DNA of 64,000 nucleotides from Streptomyces alboniger. Its GTDB lineage: Bacteria; Actinomycetota; Actinomycetes; Streptomycetales; Streptomycetaceae. Position 1 is the first letter of the stretch. Each line of letters begins with the position of its first letter. The position numbers and the translations under genes were made by a program. The notes beneath the pieces are model-generated. The model worked only from the letters and a program-made list of their open reading frames with translations, made no database searches and was not told where the DNA came from. Positions 29,302 through 38,737 of this stretch are shown piece after piece. The stretch lies in NCBI RefSeq assembly GCF_008704395.1, contig NZ_CP023695.1, forward strand, positions 1,984,001-2,048,000, given 5' to 3'.

Positions 29302-30584
29302 TTGGCGTCCCCCTTGATCTCCGCGCCGGTGGCGGACGCGTCCGCTTCGACCGTGGCGTCCGTGTCGTACAGGCCGAAGTAGCGTGCGGCCGTGTCCATG
29401 TCCTTGTCGCCGCGCCCGGAGAGGTTGACGACGAGCAGCCCGTCCTCGCCCAGCTCCTTGCCGATGTCGAGCGCCCCGGCGAGCGCGTGGGCGCTCTCGA
29501 TGGCCGGGATGATGCCCTCGGTGCGGGAGAGGAGCCGCAGGGCCTGCATGGCGGCGTCGTCGGTGACCGCGCGGTACTCGCCGCGGCCGCTGTCCTTGAG
29601 GTAGGCGTGCTCGGGGCCGATGCCGGGGTAGTCGAGTCCGGCGGAGATCGAGTAGGGCTCGGTGATCTGGCCCTCCTCGTCCTGGAGGACGTAACTGCGC
29701 GAGCCGTGCAGGATGCCCGGCTCGCCCTCGGTCAGCGTGGCCGCGTGCTCGCCCGTCTCGACGCCGTGTCCCGCGGGTTCGCAGCCGATGAGGCGTACGT
29801 CCCTGTCCGGGATGAAGGCGTGGAAGAGGCCGATGGCGTTGGAGCCGCCGCCCACGCAGGCGACGGCGGCGTCGGGGAGGCGTCCGGCACGCTCCAGGAT
29901 CTGCCGCCTGGCCTCGACGCCGATGACGCGGTGGAAGTCGCGGACCATCGCGGGGAAGGGGTGCGGCCCGGCCACGGTCCCGAAGAGGTAGTGGGTGCGG
30001 TCCACGTTGGCGACCCAGTCGCGGAACGCCTCGTTGATGGCGTCCTTCAGGGTGCGGCTGCCGGACTTCACGGCGATTACCTCGGCGCCGAGCATGCGCA
30101 TGCGGGCCACGTTCAGTGCCTGGCGCTCGGTGTCGATCTCACCCATGTAGATGGTGCATTCGAGCCCGAAGAGCGCGCAGGCGGTGGCCGTGGCGACGCC
30201 GTGCTGGCCGGCGCCGGTCTCCGCGATGACGCGGGTCTTGCCCATGCGCTTGGTGAGCAGGGCCTGGCCGAGCACGTTGTTGATCTTGTGCGAGCCGGTG
30301 TGGTTCAGGTCCTCGCGCTTGAGGAAGACGCGGGCGCCGCCCGCGTGCTCCGCGAAGCGGGGCACCTCGGTGAGGCTGCTGGGCCTGCCCGTGTAGTGGA
30401 CGAGCAGGTCGTCCAGTTCGGCGGCGAAGGCGGGGTCGCTCTTGGCCTTGTCGTACTCGACGGCGACCTCGTCGACGGCGGCCACGAGGGCCTCCGGGAT
30501 GAACTTGCCGCCGAACGCGCCGAAGTAGCCTTCGGCGCTGGGGACTTGACCCTCGGGGTCCGGGATGAAGAACTGGCTGGGCAT
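29298..30584 (-). CDS. trpB: Tryptophan synthase beta chain
   Basis: Encodes 428 aa. PLP-dependent enzyme that joins indole and serine to tryptophan. The PLP Lys is in [11 protein letters not shown], and the phosphate loop is GGGSNAIG. It begins [39 protein letters not shown] is typical of TrpB1. ATG 30584 is chosen because the conserved N-terminus starts there. The frame stays open to 30860, but that stretch overlaps trpM and has no TrpB similarity. Confidence 0.97.
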   Translation of the reverse strand: MPSQFFIPDPEGQVPSAEGYFGAFGGKFIPEALVAAVDEVAVEYDKAKSDPAFAAELDDLLVHYTGRPSSLTEVPRFAEHAGGARVFLKREDLNHTGSHKINNVLGQALLTKRMGKTRVIAETGAGQHGVATATACALFGLECTIYMGEIDTERQALNVARMRMLGAEVIAVKSGSRTLKDAINEAFRDWVANVDRTHYLFGTVAGPHPFPAMVRDFHRVIGVEARRQILERAGRLPDAAVACVGGGSNAIGLFHAFIPDRDVRLIGCEPAGHGVETGEHAATLTEGEPGILHGSRSYVLQDEEGQITEPYSISAGLDYPGIGPEHAYLKDSGRGEYRAVTDDAAMQALRLLSRTEGIIPAIESAHALAGALDIGKELGEDGLLVVNLSGRGDKDMDTAARYFGLYDTDATVEADASATGAEIKGDAK

Positions 30585-30654
30585 GGCGGGATCCTCGCTG
30601 AAGCGTTGGTTGACGTCTTTCGCAAGTACGCCTTGGCGCCGTAGCTGGTTGGGT

Positions 30655-30741
30655 TCCCGCGCGACCGCGGCCCGTCGTGGGCTGGTCGCGCAGTTCCTCG
30701 CGCCCCTTACGGGGCGCTCCCCTGACGGGGCGCTTTTCAGC
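30655..30741. repeat. Dispersed-type intergenic repeat before trpB
   Basis: On the minus strand this reads GGGGCGCGAGGAACTGCGCG, then ACCAGCCCACGACGG. I recognise it from memory as a very common intergenic repeat of Streptomyces chromosomes. A perfect hairpin GCGCCCC/GGGGCGC (30700-30706 with 30711-30717) is part of it. It lies between trpM and trpB and could modulate trpB expression through RNA structure. Confidence 0.55.
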
Positions 30742-30900
30742 TCAGGCGGCGCACAAGGCGCCGCGTCGCCATCGCATGCCGGGGATCTGGCCCGGCTCCG
30801 AGCCGATGTGGTAGCGCACCCGCCTGCCCCGCACGCGCCGCGCGGGTGCCCGGCAGCCACGGGGGCGGCAGCCGGGTGCGAGGCGGGCGGAGATGGACAT
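30742..30900 (-). CDS. trpM: TrpM/TrpX-type small protein
   Basis: Encodes 52 aa, very basic (many Arg). It starts [20 protein letters not shown] and ends [11 protein letters not shown]. It sits between trpC (stop 9 nt upstream) and trpB, exactly where S. coelicolor has trpX/trpM, a small gene reported to modulate tryptophan biosynthesis and differentiation. A GGAG lies 13 nt before the ATG within the trpC end, so re-initiation after trpC is likely. The composition and position fit; identity should be confirmed by alignment. Confidence 0.75.
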   Translation of the reverse strand: MSISARLAPGCRPRGCRAPARRVRGRRVRYHIGSEPGQIPGMRWRRGALCAA

Positions 30901-30909
30901 CGGGAGGGG

Positions 30910-31719
30910 TCAGCTCCGTCCGTGGCGCAGGGCCGGGTGCGCGCCCGCGGCGACCAGGTCGGAGACCGCGGCCTTCGGGTCGCGGCCGGTGACCAGGGAC
31001 TCGCCCACGAGCACCGCGTCGGCGCCCGCGTTGGCGTAGGCGATCAGGTCGTGCGGGCCGCGCACACCGGACTCGGCGATCTTGACGACGCTGTCCGGCA
31101 GCTCGGGGGCGATCCGCTCGAAGACGGTGCGGTCGACCTTGAGGGTCTTGAGGTCACGGGCGTTGACGCCGACCACGCGGGCGCCCGCGTCCACGGCGCG
31201 CTCCGCCTCCTCCTCGTCGTGCACCTCGACGATCGGCGTGAGGCCGATCGACTGGGCGCGCTCGATGAGGGACTCCAGGGCGGGCTGGTCCAGGGCGGCC
31301 ACGATCAGCAGCGCGAGGTCGGCGCCGTACGCCCGGGCCTCCCACAGCTGGTACGAGGTGACGATGAAGTCCTTGCGGAGCACCGGGATGTCGACCTTGG
31401 CACGGACGGCCTCCAGGTCGGCGAGCGAGCCGCCGAAGCGGCGCTCCTCGGTGAGCACGGAGATGACGGCGGCGCCGCCCGCCTCGTAGTCGGCGGCGAG
31501 TCCGGCGGGATCGGCGATCGCGGCGAGGGCGCCCTTGGAGGGGCTGGAGCGCTTGACCTCGCAGATGACCTTGACGCCGTCGCCGCGCAGGGCGGCCGCG
31601 CCGTCCTTGGCCGCGGGAGCCTTGGCCGCGCGTTCCTTGAGCTCGTCGAGGCTGACGCGCGCCTGCCGCTCCGCGAGGTCGGCACGGACTCCGTCGATGA
31701 TCTCGTCGAGCACACTCAC
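30910..31719 (-). CDS. trpC: Indole-3-glycerol phosphate synthase
   Basis: Encodes 269 aa, a TIM barrel. It closes CdRP to indole-3-glycerol phosphate. Catalytic Lys residues are in [11 protein letters not shown] and LRKDFIV; the phosphate-binding region is [11 protein letters not shown] 31719 is chosen because the family N-terminus ([13 protein letters not shown]) begins there, with GAAGGGG 9 nt upstream. It is the first gene of trpC-M-B-A. A small inverted repeat lies 25 nt upstream. Confidence 0.97.
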   Translation of the reverse strand: MSVLDEIIDGVRADLAERQARVSLDELKERAAKAPAAKDGAAALRGDGVKVICEVKRSSPSKGALAAIADPAGLAADYEAGGAAVISVLTEERRFGGSLADLEAVRAKVDIPVLRKDFIVTSYQLWEARAYGADLALLIVAALDQPALESLIERAQSIGLTPIVEVHDEEEAERAVDAGARVVGVNARDLKTLKVDRTVFERIAPELPDSVVKIAESGVRGPHDLIAYANAGADAVLVGESLVTGRDPKAAVSDLVAAGAHPALRHGRS

Positions 31720-31743
31720 GCGAGCGGTCCCCTTCCCTGACGG

Positions 31744-31760
31744 TTGAAGCTGACGTTCAA
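31744..31760. promoter_or_regulatory. Inverted repeat upstream of trpC
   Basis: TTGAA-N7-TTCAA lies 25-41 nt before the trpC GTG, interleaved with a direct repeat AAGCTG. It could be an operator or a short leader hairpin. No leader peptide with Trp codons is apparent here. Confidence 0.3.
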
Positions 31761-31860
31761 GCTGGTCACTGCGATGGTATCCGCAGGAGGGCGAAGGCCC
31801 CGCATCCGGTTGACGCCCGTCCCACGACCTGGACATTCACCACCCGTGCGGCCCGCGCGC

Positions 31861-32313
31861 TCACGGATGCAGCCATGACCCGAACGGCAGATTGCGTACG
31901 AGCGTGAAGACGGCGACCAGGACGCCGACACCCCACAGCTGCGCGCTGCCCAACGCGATGCGCAGCGGCCGCCCGCGCACCGCCCTGACCACCCAGACGG
32001 CCCACACCACCGCGAAGAGGCCGTAACCGAGGACGGCGAGCGCGTTGGCGCCGAGGGCCGCGGCGAGGTCGCCGTGGACGAAGGCGTGGGCGCTGCGCAG
32101 CCCGCCGCAGCCGGGGCAGTAGACGCCGGTGAGGCGCAGGAGCGGGCAGACGGAGTAGTGGCCCGGTTCGTTGGGGTCGACCGCGCCGACGTAGGCGAAG
32201 GCGCCCGCGACGGCGGCGAGCAGGCCGGCCGGCACGAGGAGGCGGCCCAGGACGGCGGGCGCGCCCTTCCGGGCGGTTTCGGCGCTCCCGGTGTCGGCGG
32301 TTTCGGCGGTCAC
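31861..32313 (-). CDS. DUF2752 membrane protein
   Basis: Encodes 150 aa with about three membrane helices. It carries the DUF2752 signature CPLLRLTGVYCPGCGGLRSAHAF, where a pair of Cys in CPGCG lies at the membrane face. The family has no known activity. It lies between the trpE-linked genes and trpC on the same strand. GTG 32313 is the start; GGGG lies upstream but the ribosome binding site is weak. A role in tryptophan metabolism is only suggested by position. Confidence 0.85.
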   Translation of the reverse strand: MTAETADTGSAETARKGAPAVLGRLLVPAGLLAAVAGAFAYVGAVDPNEPGHYSVCPLLRLTGVYCPGCGGLRSAHAFVHGDLAAALGANALAVLGYGLFAVVWAVWVVRAVRGRPLRIALGSAQLWGVGVLVAVFTLVRNLPFGSWLHP

Positions 32314-32396
32314 CCGTGCATTCTGCCCCGTGAGGGGGTCCGCCGCCCGGTGGGCGCACGCGAGAAGAGGCGGCCCCGGCTGCTGCCGGACCGCCC

Positions 32397-32423
32397 CTTC
32401 CTGTACTTCCTGTGCTTCCTGTA
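32397..32423. repeat. Three tandem 9-nt repeats
   Basis: CTTCCTGTA, CTTCCTGTG and CTTCCTGTA in a row, in the 131-nt gap between the DUF2752 gene and the HGxxPAAW gene. On the minus strand each unit reads as an AGGAAG-like ribosome binding motif, but no start codon follows at the right distance. Function unknown. Confidence 0.8.
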
Positions 32424-32444
32424 CCGCGCGTCGTACGGCGAGGG

Positions 32445-32669
32445 TCAGCTCTCGGAGCGGATCTCTCGCTGCGGGCGCTTCTCCGCGCCGAGGCCCATGG
32501 CGCGCATGGCGCCGCCCACGAGGCCGCCGACCACGACGAGGCCCATGCCGGCCCAGAACCCGGGCACGTTGGCCATCACCATGAAGGCACCCGCGACGCA
32601 GAAACCGATGAAGGCGATGATGACACCGGTCCAGGCGGCCGGGGTGTGTCCGTGGCTGCTGCCCGCCAT
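32445..32669 (-). CDS. HGxxPAAW family small membrane protein
   Basis: Encodes 74 aa. It starts MAGSSHGHTPAAWTGV, carrying the HGxxPAAW motif that names the family. Two membrane helices (about 13-32 and 36-56) are followed by a charged tail. It is found next to trp genes in many Streptomyces. The function is unknown. Confidence 0.85.
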   Translation of the reverse strand: MAGSSHGHTPAAWTGVIIAFIGFCVAGAFMVMANVPGFWAGMGLVVVGGLVGGAMRAMGLGAEKRPQREIRSES

Positions 32670-32775
32670 GACTTGCTCCTCGTTGCTGTATGCGTGGTGG
32701 TCGGTGGGAGGCCCACCGCGAGTCGTGCGCTCGCTGTCATTGTCCCGTACCGGCGAGTCTGCTCCGAGCGCGGGG

Positions 32776-33471
32776 TCACGCTTCGCGCGTCGGGTCCTCG
32801 CCGCGGTCGAGAGCCTTCCACAGTTCCTCGGGCCGTTCCGGGTCCGGGGCGCGGCGGGCCCTGCGGGGGGTGGGCGAGCCGTCGCGTTCGTAACGCCCCG
32901 ACATGGCGGGCCACGAGCGGCCGTAGGTAAGGGCGAGGAGTCCCGCGAGCAGGAGCAGTAGGCCCGCGGCCGCCGCGGCGTACGGCCAGCCGGTGTGACT
33001 GAGGTCGCCGATGGTGGCGGCGGCGTCGCCGGACGCGGTGGCCGCCTTCTCGTCGAGGGCGGCGCTGTCGCCCGCGCCGAGCAGGGCCGCGGCGACGGTG
33101 CCCGCGCCGCTGGCCATGAGCAGCAGGGAGACCAGGACGCGTCCGGTGCGGCGGACGGCGAAGACCGCGACGAGGGCGGCGAGGCCCACTATCGCGAGGG
33201 CGGCGGGGACGCCCGTGACGTCGCTGCCCTTGGCGGTCAGGGGCAGCTCGCCGCCGGCCACCGACGCGGTCCCGTGGGCCCAGGCCTGGCGGGACGCGAG
33301 CAGTGCGAGGGCCGCGCCGACGGCACCGAGCAGCAGCGCGGCGGCGATGCTGCGCCTGCTGCCGCGCTGTTCGTTGATCTCGGAGGGTCCGGGAGCCTCG
33401 GACGTGGTCTCGGAAGGCCCGGGGCTCTCGGCCGGCGTGTCGGTACGGGGCGGTGGTACTGCGGAAGTCAC
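32776..33471 (-). CDS. Trp biosynthesis-associated membrane protein (TIGR02234-like)
   Basis: Encodes 231 aa. A Pro/Ser-rich cytoplasmic N-terminus (about 40 aa) leads to four membrane helices. RQAWAHGTA follows the first helix, and an RSWPAMSGRYERDG stretch lies after the last, both typical of the TIGR02234 family found beside trpE and trpC in actinomycetes. The GTG start is 7 nt after the trpE stop, so it is co-transcribed with trpE. Possible roles include transport of a pathway intermediate, but none is shown. Confidence 0.88.
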   Translation of the reverse strand: MTSAVPPPRTDTPAESPGPSETTSEAPGPSEINEQRGSRRSIAAALLLGAVGAALALLASRQAWAHGTASVAGGELPLTAKGSDVTGVPAALAIVGLAALVAVFAVRRTGRVLVSLLLMASGAGTVAAALLGAGDSAALDEKAATASGDAAATIGDLSHTGWPYAAAAAGLLLLLAGLLALTYGRSWPAMSGRYERDGSPTPRRARRAPDPERPEELWKALDRGEDPTREA

Positions 33472-33478
33472 CTGTCCA

Positions 33479-34981
33479 CTATCCCTCACGGCTCGTGGGG
33501 GCGTGCAGGCGGTTGGCGGTGTGGATGGCGCGCAGCACGGCGGCGGCCTTGTTGCGGCACTCGGTGTCCTCGGCGACGGGGTCGGAGTCGGCGACGACAC
33601 CGGCCCCGGCCTGGACGTACGCCGTGCCGTCGCGCAGCAGGGCGGTGCGGATGGCGATGGCGGTGTCGGAGTCCCCCGCGAAGTCGAGGTAGCCGACGCA
33701 GCCGCCGTACAGCCCGCGCCGGGACGGCTCAAGCTCGTCGATGATCTGCATCGCGCGCGGCTTGGGTGCGCCGGAGAGGGTGCCCGCGGGGAAGCAGGCG
33801 GTGAGCACGTCGAAGGCGGTGCGGCCGCGGGCGACCTGCCCGGTGACCGTGGAGACGATGTGCATGACGTGGGAGTACTTCTCGATGGACATGAAGTCCA
33901 CGACCTCGACGGAGCCGGGCTCGCAGACCCGGCCGAGGTCGTTGCGGCCGAGATCGACGAGCATGAGGTGCTCGGCGCGCTCCTTGGGGTCGGCGAGGAG
34001 TTCCTCGGCGAGGGCGTGGTCCTCCTGCGGGGTGGCGCCGCGGTGCCGGGTGCCGGCGATGGGGTGGACCATGGCGCGCCCGTCCTCGACCTTGACGAGC
34101 GCCTCGGGGCTGGAGCCGACGACGTCGAACCCGTCGAGGCGGAAGAGGTACATGTACGGCGACGGGTTGGTGGCCCGCAGGACGCGGTAGACGTCCAACG
34201 CGCTTGCCGTGCACGGCGTTTCGAAGCGCTGGGACGGCACGACCTGGAAGGCCTCGCCGGCCCGGATGCGCTCCTTGATGTCGTCGACGGCGTCCTGGTA
34301 CTGCTCGCCGCCCCACAGCGCGGTGTACTCCGGAAGCTCGGAGGGCGGGAGCGCGGCCGGGGGCTGGGCGACGGGGCGCGAGAGGTCGGCCTCCATGGCG
34401 TCGAGCCGGGCGATCGCGTCGGCGTACGCCTCGTCGACGCCGGTGTCGAGGTCGTTGTGGTTGATCGCGTTGGCGATCAGCAGGACCGAGCCGTCCCCGT
34501 GGTCGAGGACGGCGAGGTCGCTGGTGAGGAGCATGGTCAGCTCGGGGAGCCTCAGGTCGTCCCGCTCCCCCGGGCCGATCTTCTCCAGGCGGCGCACGAT
34601 GTCGTAGCCGAGGTAGCCGACCATGCCGCCGGTGAAGGGCGGGAGCTGGCCGGCCAGGTCACGGGGGGTGTGCAGTATGTCGACGGTGGCGCGCAGCGCG
34701 GCGAGCGGGTCGCCCGCCGTGGGGACGCCGACGGGCGGGGTGCCGAGCCAGTGGGCCTCGCCGTCGCGGACGGTGAGGGTGGCGGCGCTGCGGACGCCTA
34801 CGAAGGAGTAGCGGGACCAGGTGCGGCCGTTCTCCGCCGACTCCAGGAGGAAGGTGCCGGGGCGCTCGGCGGCGAGCTTGCGGTAGAGGCCGACGGGGGT
34901 GTCGCCGTCCGCGAGGAGCTTGCGGCTGACGGGGATCACTCGGCGGTCGGTCGCGAGCTTGCGGAAGGTCTCCAGGTCCAT
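33479..34981 (-). CDS. trpE: Anthranilate synthase component I
   Basis: Encodes 500 aa. It makes anthranilate from chorismate with ammonia supplied by the TrpG glutaminase, which is not in this window. The feedback-inhibition motif LLES in [20 protein letters not shown] indicates control by tryptophan. The chorismate-binding region includes [21 protein letters not shown] and [12 protein letters not shown], and later [10 protein letters not shown]. The gene starts 11 nt after hisI ends, so his and trp genes are physically joined here. Confidence 0.97.
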   Translation of the reverse strand: MDLETFRKLATDRRVIPVSRKLLADGDTPVGLYRKLAAERPGTFLLESAENGRTWSRYSFVGVRSAATLTVRDGEAHWLGTPPVGVPTAGDPLAALRATVDILHTPRDLAGQLPPFTGGMVGYLGYDIVRRLEKIGPGERDDLRLPELTMLLTSDLAVLDHGDGSVLLIANAINHNDLDTGVDEAYADAIARLDAMEADLSRPVAQPPAALPPSELPEYTALWGGEQYQDAVDDIKERIRAGEAFQVVPSQRFETPCTASALDVYRVLRATNPSPYMYLFRLDGFDVVGSSPEALVKVEDGRAMVHPIAGTRHRGATPQEDHALAEELLADPKERAEHLMLVDLGRNDLGRVCEPGSVEVVDFMSIEKYSHVMHIVSTVTGQVARGRTAFDVLTACFPAGTLSGAPKPRAMQIIDELEPSRRGLYGGCVGYLDFAGDSDTAIAIRTALLRDGTAYVQAGAGVVADSDPVAEDTECRNKAAAVLRAIHTANRLHAPTSREG

Positions 34982-34992
34982 GGCAGCAGACC

Positions 34993-35391
34993 CTACTGAC
35001 CGGGCGCCGGGACGCCGGACAAGGGCAGTACGTCGGAGTCGAAGCAGGTGCGGGTGCCGGTGTGGCAGGCGGCGCCGACCTGGTCGACCTGGACGAGGAC
35101 GGTGTCGGCGTCGCAGTCCAGGGCCACTTCCTTGACGTGCTGGACGTGTCCGGAGGTGTCGCCCTTGACCCAGTACTCCTGGCGGCTGCGGGACCAGTAG
35201 GTGCAGCGGCCCGTGGTGAGGGTGCGGTGCAGCGCCTCGTCGTCCATCCAGCCGAGCATCAGCACCTCACCGGTGTCGTACTGCTGGGCGATGGCGGGAA
35301 GGAGGCCGTCGGCGCTGCGCTTGAGGCGCGCGGCGATCTCCGGGTCGAGGCCGCTGCCGGTGCCGCTGCTGGGCGGGGGAACGCTGGTCAT
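34993..35391 (-). CDS. hisI: Phosphoribosyl-AMP cyclohydrolase
   Basis: Encodes 132 aa. It opens the adenine ring of PR-AMP in step 3 of histidine synthesis. Conserved features are [43 protein letters not shown] and the Zn/Mg-binding CHTGTRTCF. It is unfused to the pyrophosphohydrolase (HisE), as usual in actinomycetes. The ATG at 35391 precedes a Ser/Gly-rich N-terminal tail. It is transcribed with trpE, 11 nt downstream. Confidence 0.96.
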   Translation of the reverse strand: MTSVPPPSSGTGSGLDPEIAARLKRSADGLLPAIAQQYDTGEVLMLGWMDDEALHRTLTTGRCTYWSRSRQEYWVKGDTSGHVQHVKEVALDCDADTVLVQVDQVGAACHTGTRTCFDSDVLPLSGVPAPGQ

Positions 35392-35473
35392 GGGCCCATT
35401 GTGCCGCGCGGACGCGGACGGTCCGGCGCACGTCCACTGTCCGGACGGGGGCGAGGGTCGTAGGCTTACCGGT

Positions 35474-36109
35474 ATGTCGACCCATGCGAAGCGTGAACGA
35501 CTTCTCCTCGCCGACCTGTTGGAGGCGGAGGGGCCCGAGGCCCCCACCCTCTGCGAGGGCTGGAAGACCCGCGATCTCGCGGCCCACGTGGTGGTGCGCG
35601 AGCGCCGCGCGGACGCGGCGGGCGGGCTCCTGATCAAGCAGCTGGCGGGCCGTCTGGAGCGGGTGCAGGCCGAGTTCGCCGCGAAGCCGTACGAGGAACT
35701 GATCCAGCTGATCAGGACGGGACCGCCGCGTTTCTCGCCCTTCAGCCTCAAGCAGATCGACGAGGCGTCGAACGCCGTGGAGTTCTACATCCACACCGAG
35801 GACGTGCGCCGCGCGCGCCCCGGCTGGACCCCGCGCGACCTCGACCCGGTCTTCTCGGACGCCCTGTGGTCCCGGCTGGAACGGACGGCCCGGCTGGTGG
35901 GCCGCAAGGCTCCGGTCGGCCTGGTGCTGCGGCGCCCGGACGGCCAGACGGCGGTGGCGCACCGGGGCACGCCGGTGGTGACGGTGACGGGCGAGCCGTC
36001 CGAGCTGCTGCTGTTCGCCTACGGCAGGCAGGACGTCGCCGACGTGGCCCTGGACGGCGACAAGGGCGCGATCGCCACCCTCCACGAGACGAAGCAGCTG
36101 GGGCTCTAG
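35474..36109 (+). CDS. TIGR03085 family metal-binding protein
   Basis: Encodes 211 aa. DinB/maleylpyruvate isomerase-like four-helix N-domain: [31 protein letters not shown] carries the W-x-x-x-D-L-x-x-H motif, in which His is a metal ligand. [18 protein letters not shown] supplies the second conserved His and Asp. The C-terminal half resembles the SCP2-like tail. Relatives use mycothiol as partner, so a mycothiol-dependent transferase role is possible. It is the only + strand gene in the his-trp block, 82 nt from the divergent hisI. Confidence 0.85.
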   Translation: MSTHAKRERLLLADLLEAEGPEAPTLCEGWKTRDLAAHVVVRERRADAAGGLLIKQLAGRLERVQAEFAAKPYEELIQLIRTGPPRFSPFSLKQIDEASNAVEFYIHTEDVRRARPGWTPRDLDPVFSDALWSRLERTARLVGRKAPVGLVLRRPDGQTAVAHRGTPVVTVTGEPSELLLFAYGRQDVADVALDGDKGAIATLHETKQLGL

Positions 36110-36130
36110 CGGCGGCCCCAAAGGGACGCC

Positions 36131-36166
36131 GGACGCCGCCACGGCCCGAAGTCCGTGGCGGCGTCC
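36131..36166. terminator. Bidirectional terminator before hisF end
   Basis: A perfect 14-bp stem (36131-36144 with 36153-36166) and 8-nt loop in the gap between two convergent genes. A direct repeat CCCGAAGTCCG (36145 and 36165 areas) overlaps it. Confidence 0.85.
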
Positions 36167-36200
36167 CGAAGTCCGGGGCGGCGAATATCCGAAGATCCGC

Positions 36201-36956
36201 CTAGCGCACCGGATGTCCCGCTTCCCGCAGCGTCTCCTTCACCTCGCCGATCCGCAGATCGCCGAAGTGGAAGACCGAGGCCGCGAGGACCGCGTCCGCG
36301 CCCGCCTCGATCGCCGGGGGGAAGTGCTCCAGCCGGCCCGCTCCGCCCGAGGCGATGACGGGGACGGTGACGTGCTTGCGTACGGCCTCGATCATCTCCA
36401 GGTCGTAGCCGTCCTTGGTGCCGTCGGCGTCCATCGAGTTGAGCAGGATCTCGCCCGCGCCCAGCTCGGCGGCCCGGTGCGCCCATTCGACGGCGTCGAT
36501 CCCGGCGGACTTCCGGCCGCCGTGGGTCGTCACCTCGAAGGAGCCGGCGGCCGTACGCCGGGCGTCGACCGAGAGCACCAGCACCTGGCGTCCGAAGCGC
36601 TCGGCGATCTCGCGGATCAGGTCGGGGCGGGCGATCGCGGCCGTGTTCACGCCGACCTTGTCCGCGCCCGCGCGAAGGAGCTTGTCGACGTCCTCGGCGG
36701 TGCGCACGCCGCCGCCGACCGTGAGCGGGATGAAGACCTGCTCGGCGGTGCGGCGGACGACGTCGTACGTCGTCTCGCGGTTGCCGGACGAGGCGGTGAT
36801 GTCCAGGAAGGTCAGCTCGTCGGCGCCCTCGGCGTCGTACACCTTGGCCATCTCGACGGGGTCGCCCGCGTCGCGCAGGTTCTGGAAGTTGACGCCCTTG
36901 ACGACGCGGCCGTTGTCCACGTCGAGGCAGGGAATGACCCTTACTGCCAGCGTCAT
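36201..36956 (-). CDS. hisF: Imidazole glycerol phosphate synthase, cyclase subunit
   Basis: Encodes 251 aa, a TIM barrel. With HisH it converts PRFAR and ammonia into imidazole glycerol phosphate and AICAR. The catalytic Asp residues are in [15 protein letters not shown] and VLSVDARR; the phosphate loops are TVGGGVRT and ASGGAG. The start overlaps the ridA stop (ATGA). Confidence 0.98.
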   Translation of the reverse strand: MTLAVRVIPCLDVDNGRVVKGVNFQNLRDAGDPVEMAKVYDAEGADELTFLDITASSGNRETTYDVVRRTAEQVFIPLTVGGGVRTAEDVDKLLRAGADKVGVNTAAIARPDLIREIAERFGRQVLVLSVDARRTAAGSFEVTTHGGRKSAGIDAVEWAHRAAELGAGEILLNSMDADGTKDGYDLEMIEAVRKHVTVPVIASGGAGRLEHFPPAIEAGADAVLAASVFHFGDLRIGEVKETLREAGHPVR

Positions 36957-37348
36957 GCGGGGGCTCCTCGGAAGGCTTCCAGTTCCACTTCGACCAGGAT
37001 GCGCGAGTCGACGAAGCCGGACACGACCACCATGGTCATCACCGGGCGCACGGAGTCGAAGGCCTCCTTGTGCGCGCGGCCCACCGCGTCGACGTCCCGC
37101 GCGTGGGTGATGAGGAGGCGTACGGCGGTCACGGACTCGGGGCCGAGCCCGAACCGGCCGATCGCCTCCAGCGCGTTGGCGATGGCGACCCGCGTCTGCT
37201 CGTAGGGGTCGCCCTCCCCGTACAGGATGTCCCCCTTGAAGGAGGTGGTGCCGCCGACCACGACCCGGTCGCCTGCCTCGACCGCGCGGGCGAAGCCGAA
37301 GGCCTCCTCCCAGGGGCTCCCGCTCTGCACGCGCCGCACGCCGCTCAT
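36953..37348 (-). CDS. RidA/YjgF-family protein in the his operon
   Basis: Encodes 131 aa. RidA-fold proteins hydrolyse reactive enamine/imine intermediates. Here [12 protein letters not shown] holds the Arg that corresponds to the catalytic Arg105 of E. coli-type RidA. It sits between priA and hisF with 4-nt overlaps on both sides, so it is made together with them. It may remove a damaging by-product of histidine or tryptophan synthesis (inference). Subfamily not determined. Confidence 0.88.
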   Translation of the reverse strand: MSGVRRVQSGSPWEEAFGFARAVEAGDRVVVGGTTSFKGDILYGEGDPYEQTRVAIANALEAIGRFGLGPESVTAVRLLITHARDVDAVGRAHKEAFDSVRPVMTMVVVSGFVDSRILVEVELEAFRGAPA

Positions 37349-38082
37349 GAGGACGCCACCGCGGCGAGCGCCTCTTCGAGCGTGAACGCCTTCGCGTACA
37401 GCGCCTTGCCGACGATCGCGCCCTCGACGCCCAGCGGGACCAGCTCGGAGATCGCGCGCAGGTCGTCCAGCGACGAGACACCGCCGGAGGCGACCACCGG
37501 GCGGTCCGTGGCCGCGCACACGTCGCGCAGCAGCTCCAGGTTGGGGCCCTGGAGCGTGCCGTCCTTGGCGATGTCCGTGACGACATAGCGCGCGCAGCCC
37601 TCGGAGTCGAGGCGCTCAAGCGTCTCGTAGAGGTCGCCGCCGTCGCGGGTCCAGCCGCGGCCGCGCAGCGTCGTACCGCGTACGTCGAGACCGACCGCGA
37701 TCTTGTCGCCGTGCTCGGCGATGACCTTGGCGACCCACTCGGGCGTCTCCAGGGCGGCGGTGCCGAGGTTGACGCGGGTGCAGCCGGTGGCGAGGGCGGC
37801 GGCCAGCGAGGCGTCGTCGCGGATGCCGCCGGACAGCTCGACCTTGATGCCGTCGGCCGCGAGGCTTCCTGCGACCTCGGCGATCAGCTCACGGTTGTCA
37901 CCGGTGCCGAACGCCGCGTCCAGGTCGACCAGGTGCAGCCACTCGGCGCCCGACCGCTGCCAGGCGAGGGCGGCCTCCAGCGGGGAGCCGTAGGAGGTCT
38001 CCGAGCCGGACTCGCCGTGGACGAGGCGTACGGCCTGGCCGTCGCGGACGTCGACGGCGGGAAGGAGTTCGAGGATGCTCAC
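37345..38082 (-). CDS. priA: Bifunctional ProFAR/PRA isomerase (HisA/TrpF)
   Basis: Encodes 245 aa, a TIM barrel. [27 protein letters not shown] has the first catalytic Asp, and [20 protein letters not shown] has the second, with the Arg/Trp loop typical of actinobacterial PriA. It isomerises both ProFAR (histidine) and phosphoribosyl anthranilate (tryptophan). No separate trpF occurs in the window, consistent with PriA serving both. The start overlaps the hisH stop (GTGA). Confidence 0.96.
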   Translation of the reverse strand: MSILELLPAVDVRDGQAVRLVHGESGSETSYGSPLEAALAWQRSGAEWLHLVDLDAAFGTGDNRELIAEVAGSLAADGIKVELSGGIRDDASLAAALATGCTRVNLGTAALETPEWVAKVIAEHGDKIAVGLDVRGTTLRGRGWTRDGGDLYETLERLDSEGCARYVVTDIAKDGTLQGPNLELLRDVCAATDRPVVASGGVSSLDDLRAISELVPLGVEGAIVGKALYAKAFTLEEALAAVASS

Positions 38083-38720
38083 AGGGTTCCGATCCAGTTG
38101 GTGAGGAGCTGGGCGCCGGCGTCGCCGGACTTCTCGGGGTGGAACTGCGTGGCGCACAGGGCGCCGTTCTCGACGGCCGCCACGAAGGGCTCGCCGTGCG
38201 TGGACCAGGTGACGTGCGGGGCGCGCATCGCCGGGTTCGCGACTTCGAGGGACCAGTGGTGCACGGCGTAGGAGTGCACGAAGTAGAAGCGGGCGTCGTC
38301 GTCCAGGTCCTTGAAGAGCGTGGAGCCGGCCGACGCCTGGACGGTGTTCCAGCCCATGTGCGGGACGATCTCGGCCTTCAGCGGCTCGACCGCGCCGGGC
38401 CACTCGTCCAGGCCCTCGGTCTCCACGCCGTGCTCGATGCCGCGCGCGAAGAGGATCTGCATGCCCACGCAGATGCCCATCACCGGGCGGCCCCCGGAGA
38501 GGCGGCGCCCGATGATCCAGTCGCCGCGCGCTTCCTTGAGGCCCTTCATGCAGGCGGCGAACGCGCCGACGCCGGGCACGAGGAGGCCGTCGGCGTTCAT
38601 CGCCTTGTCGTAGTCGCGCGTTATCTCCACGTCGGCTCCCGCGCGCGCGAGGGCGCGCTCGGCGGAGCGGACGTTGCCGAAGCCGTAGTCGAAGACGACG
38701 ACCTTCTTGGGAGTGCTCAT
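38079..38720 (-). CDS. hisH: Imidazole glycerol phosphate synthase, glutaminase subunit
   Basis: Encodes 213 aa, a class I glutamine amidotransferase. It releases ammonia from glutamine and passes it to HisF. The nucleophile Cys is in [10 protein letters not shown]; His and Glu are in [11 protein letters not shown]. It begins [15 protein letters not shown]. It lies 17 nt after the small membrane gene and overlaps priA. Confidence 0.98.
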   Translation of the reverse strand: MSTPKKVVVFDYGFGNVRSAERALARAGADVEITRDYDKAMNADGLLVPGVGAFAACMKGLKEARGDWIIGRRLSGGRPVMGICVGMQILFARGIEHGVETEGLDEWPGAVEPLKAEIVPHMGWNTVQASAGSTLFKDLDDDARFYFVHSYAVHHWSLEVANPAMRAPHVTWSTHGEPFVAAVENGALCATQFHPEKSGDAGAQLLTNWIGTL

Positions 38721-38737
38721 CTGTCGTACGCCTCCCG

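Noticed and set aside
30585..30860. N-terminal extension of trpB
   Set aside because: The frame is open but overlaps trpM in another frame and the dispersed repeat. TrpB similarity begins at 30584.
31720..31860. Trp leader peptide or attenuator before trpC
   Set aside because: No short frame with consecutive Trp codons, and no terminator/antiterminator pair. Only a 5-bp inverted repeat is present.
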